A DNA stretch of 8,783 nt from a bacterium (lineage in GTDB: Bacteria > UBA9089 > UBA9088 > JAGUXG01): positions 1 to 8,783 of the forward strand of contig JAGUXG010000110.1 of NCBI GenBank assembly GCA_020061965.1. The letters run 5' to 3'. This document shows, in pieces, positions 6,018 through 8,783 of this stretch (position 1 is its first letter; every line of letters starts with the position of its first letter). The notes under the pieces are model-generated. The model was not told the DNA's origin and did not search any database. It was given only the letters and a program-made list of their open reading frames with translations. Position numbers and translations under genes: made by a program.

Positions 6018-6092
6018 GCGCCTGTGGCTCAATGGAAGAGCAACGGACTTCTAATCCGTAGGTTGACCGTTCGAGTCGGTCCAGGCGTACCA
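6018..6092 (+). tRNA. tRNA-Arg, anticodon TCT
   Basis: Full cloverleaf, read by eye. Acceptor GCGCCTG pairs with CAGGCGT (one G-U at the first pair). The D arm is GCTC-AATGGAA-GAGC. The anticodon arm is ACGGA-CTTCTAA-TCCGT, giving anticodon TCT, which reads AGA and AGG. The variable loop has 5 nt, and the T arm is GACCG-TTCGAGT-CGGTC. Discriminator A and an encoded CCA end the gene at 6092. All stems pair, so it should be functional. Confidence 0.95.
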
Positions 6093-6116
6093 ATTAAACA
6101 AAAATTTACTTTAGGG

Positions 6117-6809
6117 ATGGAAGAACTGACCTATACCTATATATTCAAATTAGGTGATGGTAAAGAGAAGAAGTTTCGTGTTAAACTAAATCCTGAAACC
6201 TTAAATTACGTCCAGCCAGAAGAGATAATAAGTCCTGAATGGACAAGATTAGAATATAACCAATGTAGAAACTGTCCTTTGACCAAATCTCAATATGAGT
6301 TTTGCCCTATTGCTCAAAATCTTGTTGAAGCAATTGCTTTTTTTAAGGATTCAGTCTCGTATGAGAAAGCTGATGTCTTGGTTAAGACAAATAAGAGGGA
6401 TATCTTTGCCAAGACTACAATTCAAAAAGGCTTAAGTTCTTTGATTGGAATATATATGGTCACCAGTGGATGTCCGATTATGGAGAGATTGAAACCTATG
6501 GTCTATCAACACCTGCCATTTGCCTCTACAGAGGAGACAGTTTATAGAGCAGTATCTATGTATCTTCTTGGGCAATACTTTCTGAATAAAGAAGGAGAGA
6601 CTCCAGATTGGGAGCTTAAGGGTTTAGTTGAAATATATAAGAAGATACGGATAGTGAATGAGGATATCTGTAAAAGGCTGAAGGGTGCTGCCAGCAAGGA
6701 TGCCAGTGTCAATGCTGTGATTATCTTGAATGTCTTTGCTGATATGCTACCTTTTTCTATAGAAAGAAGTTTGAATAAATTGAAACATCTGTTTTCTTCG
6801 TATCTATAG
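6117..6809 (+). CDS. Conserved cytosolic protein of unknown function with Cys-rich motif (possibly DUF6901)
   Basis: 230 residues with no signal peptide or membrane segment. It begins with a beta-rich part (YTYIFKLGDGKEKKFRVKLN) and then a cysteine motif NQCRNCPLTKSQYEFCP (Cys50, 53 and 63). Well-conserved-looking stretches follow: QKGLSSLIGIYMVTSGCPIM (Cys119), YQHLPFASTEETVYRAVSMY and DASVNAVIILNVFADMLP. The Cys set, perhaps with His132, could bind a metal; this is inference. The pattern resembles a family of uncharacterised bacterial proteins that I believe is named DUF6901, but I cannot verify the number. The ATG at 6117 is the first after the tRNA; the frame is open further upstream, but only across the tRNA. 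The start has only a weak purine run before it. It lies 24 bp after tRNA-Arg and probably shares its promoter, and it ends 2 bp from the convergent hemB. Confidence 0.75.
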   Translation: MEELTYTYIFKLGDGKEKKFRVKLNPETLNYVQPEEIISPEWTRLEYNQCRNCPLTKSQYEFCPIAQNLVEAIAFFKDSVSYEKADVLVKTNKRDIFAKTTIQKGLSSLIGIYMVTSGCPIMERLKPMVYQHLPFASTEETVYRAVSMYLLGQYFLNKEGETPDWELKGLVEIYKKIRIVNEDICKRLKGAASKDASVNAVIILNVFADMLPFSIERSLNKLKHLFSSYL

Positions 6810-6811
6810 AA

Positions 6812-7789
6812 TTAATTGAAAGCATGCCACTTAGCCACATCTTTGGCAAAATAGGTGATGATTATATCTGCACCTGCCCTCTTGATACAAGTCAGAATCT
6901 CTAAAACTATTCTCTTTTCATCAAGAAATCTCAAAGAAGATGCAGCCTTAATCATAGAATACTCACCACTCACTGAATAGGCGGCAACTGGATAACCTGT
7001 CTCTTCTTTTGCCCTGAAAATGAGATCAAGGTAAGCTAATGCAGGTTTCACCATGACAATGTCTGCACCCTCTTCTATATCTAATCGTATCTCCCTCAAA
7101 GCCTCATCGCTATTGGCAACATCTAATTGATACGAACTCCTGTCAGAAAAACGAGGGGCACAGTCTGCTGCTTCTCTGAAGGGCGAATAGAAAGAGGAGG
7201 CATATTTGGCTGAATATGACATAATAGCTGTCTCAGAAAAGTTCGCTTCATCCAAAGCCTTTCTGATAGCACCAATCCTTCCATCCATCATATCAGAAGG
7301 AGCAACCATATCAGCTCCAGAGGCTGCCTGAGATAGGGCTATCTTTGCCAGAAGTTCTAAACTTTCGTCATTTATAACCTTGCCATTTCTCACTATGCCG
7401 CAATGACCAGAAGTCGTATATTCACAAAGGCATGTATCAGTAATCACCACCATATCTGGCACATGAGCCTTAATTTCAGCTACAGCCATCTGGATTATTC
7501 CATCCTTTGCATAGCTTTCCGAACCCAGGTCATCCTTTGCCTTTGGTATTCCAAAGAGAAGAATGGCTGGAATGCCAAGTGTCTTTGCCTCTTTCACCTC
7601 TTCTATAAGCGTATCTATAGAAAAATGGAAGATACCCGGCATAGACTTTGCCTCTCTTCTGACACCCCTTCCATGAACAACAAAATATGGCATAATGAGG
7701 CTATCTATTGATAACCTTGCCTCTCTTACCATTCTTCTTAAACCCTCAGATGTTCTCAGCCTTCTTGCCCTAAACTTGGGAAATTTCAT
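6812..7789 (-). CDS. hemB: Delta-aminolevulinic acid dehydratase (porphobilinogen synthase)
   Basis: 325 residues, full length for the family. HemB condenses two 5-aminolevulinate molecules to porphobilinogen, the common early step of heme, siroheme and cobalamin synthesis. Catalytic lysines are Lys195 in SYSAKYASSFYSPFREA and Lys248 in MVKPALAYLD. DTCLCEYTTSGHCG (118-131) supplies the three-cysteine zinc site (Cys120, 122, 130), so this is the zinc-type enzyme. Other signatures are APSDMMDGRIGAIR and YSVSGEYSMI. ATG 7789 is chosen over an in-frame ATG at 7825 because AAGGAGG lies 7 bp before it. It follows a NirJ/AhbC-like radical SAM gene by 95 bp on the same strand, consistent with a tetrapyrrole gene cluster. 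The 3' end nearly touches the convergent gene, with a 2-bp gap and no terminator between. Confidence 0.97.
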   Translation of the reverse strand: MKFPKFRARRLRTSEGLRRMVREARLSIDSLIMPYFVVHGRGVRREAKSMPGIFHFSIDTLIEEVKEAKTLGIPAILLFGIPKAKDDLGSESYAKDGIIQMAVAEIKAHVPDMVVITDTCLCEYTTSGHCGIVRNGKVINDESLELLAKIALSQAASGADMVAPSDMMDGRIGAIRKALDEANFSETAIMSYSAKYASSFYSPFREAADCAPRFSDRSSYQLDVANSDEALREIRLDIEEGADIVMVKPALAYLDLIFRAKEETGYPVAAYSVSGEYSMIKAASSLRFLDEKRIVLEILTCIKRAGADIIITYFAKDVAKWHAFN

Positions 7790-7796
7790 CTTATCG

Positions 7797-7803
7797 CCTC
7801 CTT
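7797..7803 (-). promoter_or_regulatory. Ribosome binding site of hemB
   Basis: AAGGAGG on the minus strand, 7 bp before ATG 7789. It fixes the start 12 codons inside the longest open frame. Confidence 0.85.
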
Positions 7804-7810
7804 GTGGGTA

Positions 7811-7886
7811 AGACATTAGACCCAAGAAAATCGAATATCAAAAATAAAAATTTTTGATTTAATCTTTAGTCTAAAGTCTTATGTCT
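7811..7886 (+). repeat. Inverted heptamer-repeat element between the radical SAM gene and hemB
   Basis: The left arm is AGACATTAGAC (7811-7821). The right arm, GTCTAAAGTCTTATGTCT (7869-7886), is its reverse complement with one extra 7-bp unit (AGTCTTA) inserted. Each arm continues as degenerate 7-mers beginning AGA, on opposite strands. The right arm overlaps the stop codon of the radical SAM gene. An AT-rich hairpin lies inside (7837-7858). Confidence 0.6.
7837..7858 (-). terminator. AT-rich hairpin in the hemB leader region, possible weak terminator or attenuator
   Basis: ATCAAAAA (7837-7844) pairs perfectly with TTTTTGAT (7851-7858) around a 6-nt loop. The stem is 8 bp but nearly all A-T, and no clean U tract follows on the minus strand, so termination would be weak. 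It may instead separate the two genes or mark RNA processing. Confidence 0.3.
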
Positions 7887-8783
7887 ATTTATTTACATAA
7901 CATGATGGGTCCTCTTTCCAAGAGTCTCCAGAGACTACCTTTGCTCGCACCCTGCACCCTCCACATATCTCTTTATCTTTGCAATCTCCACACAAGCCTT
8001 TTAGCCACTCCTCCTTTCTTCTGAGCTTATTTAACAAGGGGTTATCAGAGTTCCATATTTCGCTAAAGGGTTTTCCCCTGATATTCCCTAATCTCTCATC
8101 TCTCCAGAACTGGCAGGGATAGACATCCCCTTTTGGGTCAATACAGGCCAATCTTTTACCTGCAGAGCAGCCACTGGACATCAGCAAATGCTTTCTTGCC
8201 TGATCTCTTTCTTCTTGCGGCACATAACTTAACAGCTTCACTCCATCTGCCGGGTTGCAGACAGTGAGTATTTCTAATCTATCTTGGAGCCTCTCTGCCT
8301 CTTTTAGAAGATACTCAATATACTCAAGCCTCTCGGAATTATCAAGGTCATACTCCGTCATATTCCTTCCCCTTCCAGTATAGACTATGTTGTAAATGCA
8401 CAGCCTCTCAATCCCTTCTGCAAGCACAAGCTCAATCATCCCGGGAAGCTCTTGGAGATTCAGCTTGGTGATGGTAAATCTCACACCTGCCTTTATCCCT
8501 TCTTTCTTCAAGAGCCGCAAACCCTCTAATGCCTTATCAGAAGCACCCTCTGTCCCTCTAAACTTATCATGCGTCTCTGCCAGTCCATCAAGGCTTATGC
8601 CAACATAAGAAAAACCCGACTCTTTAATCTTCTTGACCACATCAAGAGTGATTAAAGAGCCATTGGATGAAATAGCTGTTTCTATCATCCTTTCCTTAGC
8701 CAAAGCACCCAATTCAAAGATGTCTTGTCTGAACAGAGGCTCTCCTCCAGAAAAGAGGATCATTGGGACACCCATATTGGATA
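7885..8783 (-). CDS. Radical SAM/SPASM protein of the NirJ/AhbC tetrapyrrole family, 5' end cut by window edge
   Basis: 299 residues are visible. The N terminus, with the CxxxCxxC cluster motif, lies beyond the right edge, and the ATG at 8775 is internal. Seen: FSGGEPL (SAM-binding GGE motif), SSNGSLIT and VGISLDGLAETHDKFRG. The NirJ/AhbC-like middle has RFTITKLNLQELPG, IYNIVYTGRGR and EILTVCNPADGVKLL. The C-terminal SPASM-type region has eight cysteines: GCSAGKRLAC, YPCQFWRDERLGNIRGKPFSEIW, LCGDCKDKEICGGCRVRA and DPSCY. AhbC removes acetate side chains from didecarboxysiroheme, AhbD converts Fe-coproporphyrin to heme, and NirJ acts in heme d1 synthesis. FSGGEPL and the QFWR region look closer to AhbC/NirJ than to AhbD, but the subtype is not certain. 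The hemB neighbour supports a tetrapyrrole role. Confidence 0.8.
   Translation of the reverse strand, partial: SNMGVPMILFSGGEPLFRQDIFELGALAKERMIETAISSNGSLITLDVVKKIKESGFSYVGISLDGLAETHDKFRGTEGASDKALEGLRLLKKEGIKAGVRFTITKLNLQELPGMIELVLAEGIERLCIYNIVYTGRGRNMTEYDLDNSERLEYIEYLLKEAERLQDRLEILTVCNPADGVKLLSYVPQEERDQARKHLLMSSGCSAGKRLACIDPKGDVYPCQFWRDERLGNIRGKPFSEIWNSDNPLLNKLRRKEEWLKGLCGDCKDKEICGGCRVRAKVVSGDSWKEDPSCYVNK

Noticed and set aside
5979..6116. Open frame from a TTG at 5979 leading into the unknown-function protein
   Set aside because: It runs through the -35 box and the whole tRNA-Arg gene; the coding sequence proper starts at ATG 6117.
7806..7858. A separate hemB promoter (TTGATA with TAATGT on the minus strand)
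   Set aside because: The -10 box matches consensus at only about three positions; alternatives have poor spacing. Not strong enough to annotate.

Overview
The window reads as chromosomal DNA of an anaerobic, moderately AT-rich bacterium, probably from a poorly cultivated lineage. This is inferred from gene content, from the abundance of degenerate 7-bp tandem repeats and from the lack of close matches to familiar model genomes; no taxonomic marker settles it. There is no phage, transposon, CRISPR array or obvious defence island. Coding density is very high, with gaps of 2 to about 165 bp.

Layout. (1) Positions 1-1982, minus strand: the primosomal helicase priA, cut by the left edge. (2) 1991-2048: two divergent sigma70-type promoters whose -35 boxes abut. 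One drives priA with almost no leader; the other is a perfect TTGACA-17-TATAAT promoter. (3) 2065-4335, plus strand: a large membrane protein with an N-terminal DUF2723 (TMEM260/O-mannosyltransferase-like, GT-C-type) part and a C-terminal TPR part. It carries six in-frame tracts of heptanucleotide repeats built from several different 7-mers. (4) 4349-5852, minus strand: a two-gene unit of a probable outer-membrane beta-barrel protein followed by an ArsM-type arsenite methyltransferase with a Cys-rich N-terminal extension. (5) 5979-6809, plus strand: a strong promoter, tRNA-Arg(UCU) and, 24 bp on, a conserved cytosolic protein of unknown function. (6) 6812-8783, minus strand: a radical SAM/SPASM protein of the NirJ/AhbC type (cut by the right edge) followed by hemB.

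How the genes fit together. hemB makes porphobilinogen, the common precursor of all tetrapyrroles. A NirJ/AhbC-like radical SAM enzyme beside it points to the siroheme-dependent (Ahb) route to heme, or to heme d1-like chemistry, and so to an anaerobic or microaerobic life. ArsM fits exposure to arsenite. The other genes are housekeeping (priA, tRNA) or envelope related (DUF2723-TPR protein, barrel protein).

The most striking signal is the heptamer repeat family. It occurs in the DUF2723-TPR gene and, as an inverted pair, in the hemB leader region. In one tract the departures from the repeat fall exactly where a perfect copy would give an in-frame stop codon, which suggests a spreading or slipping repeat filtered by selection on the protein. 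I found no multi-gene system that I can defend as a new defence or biosynthetic system.
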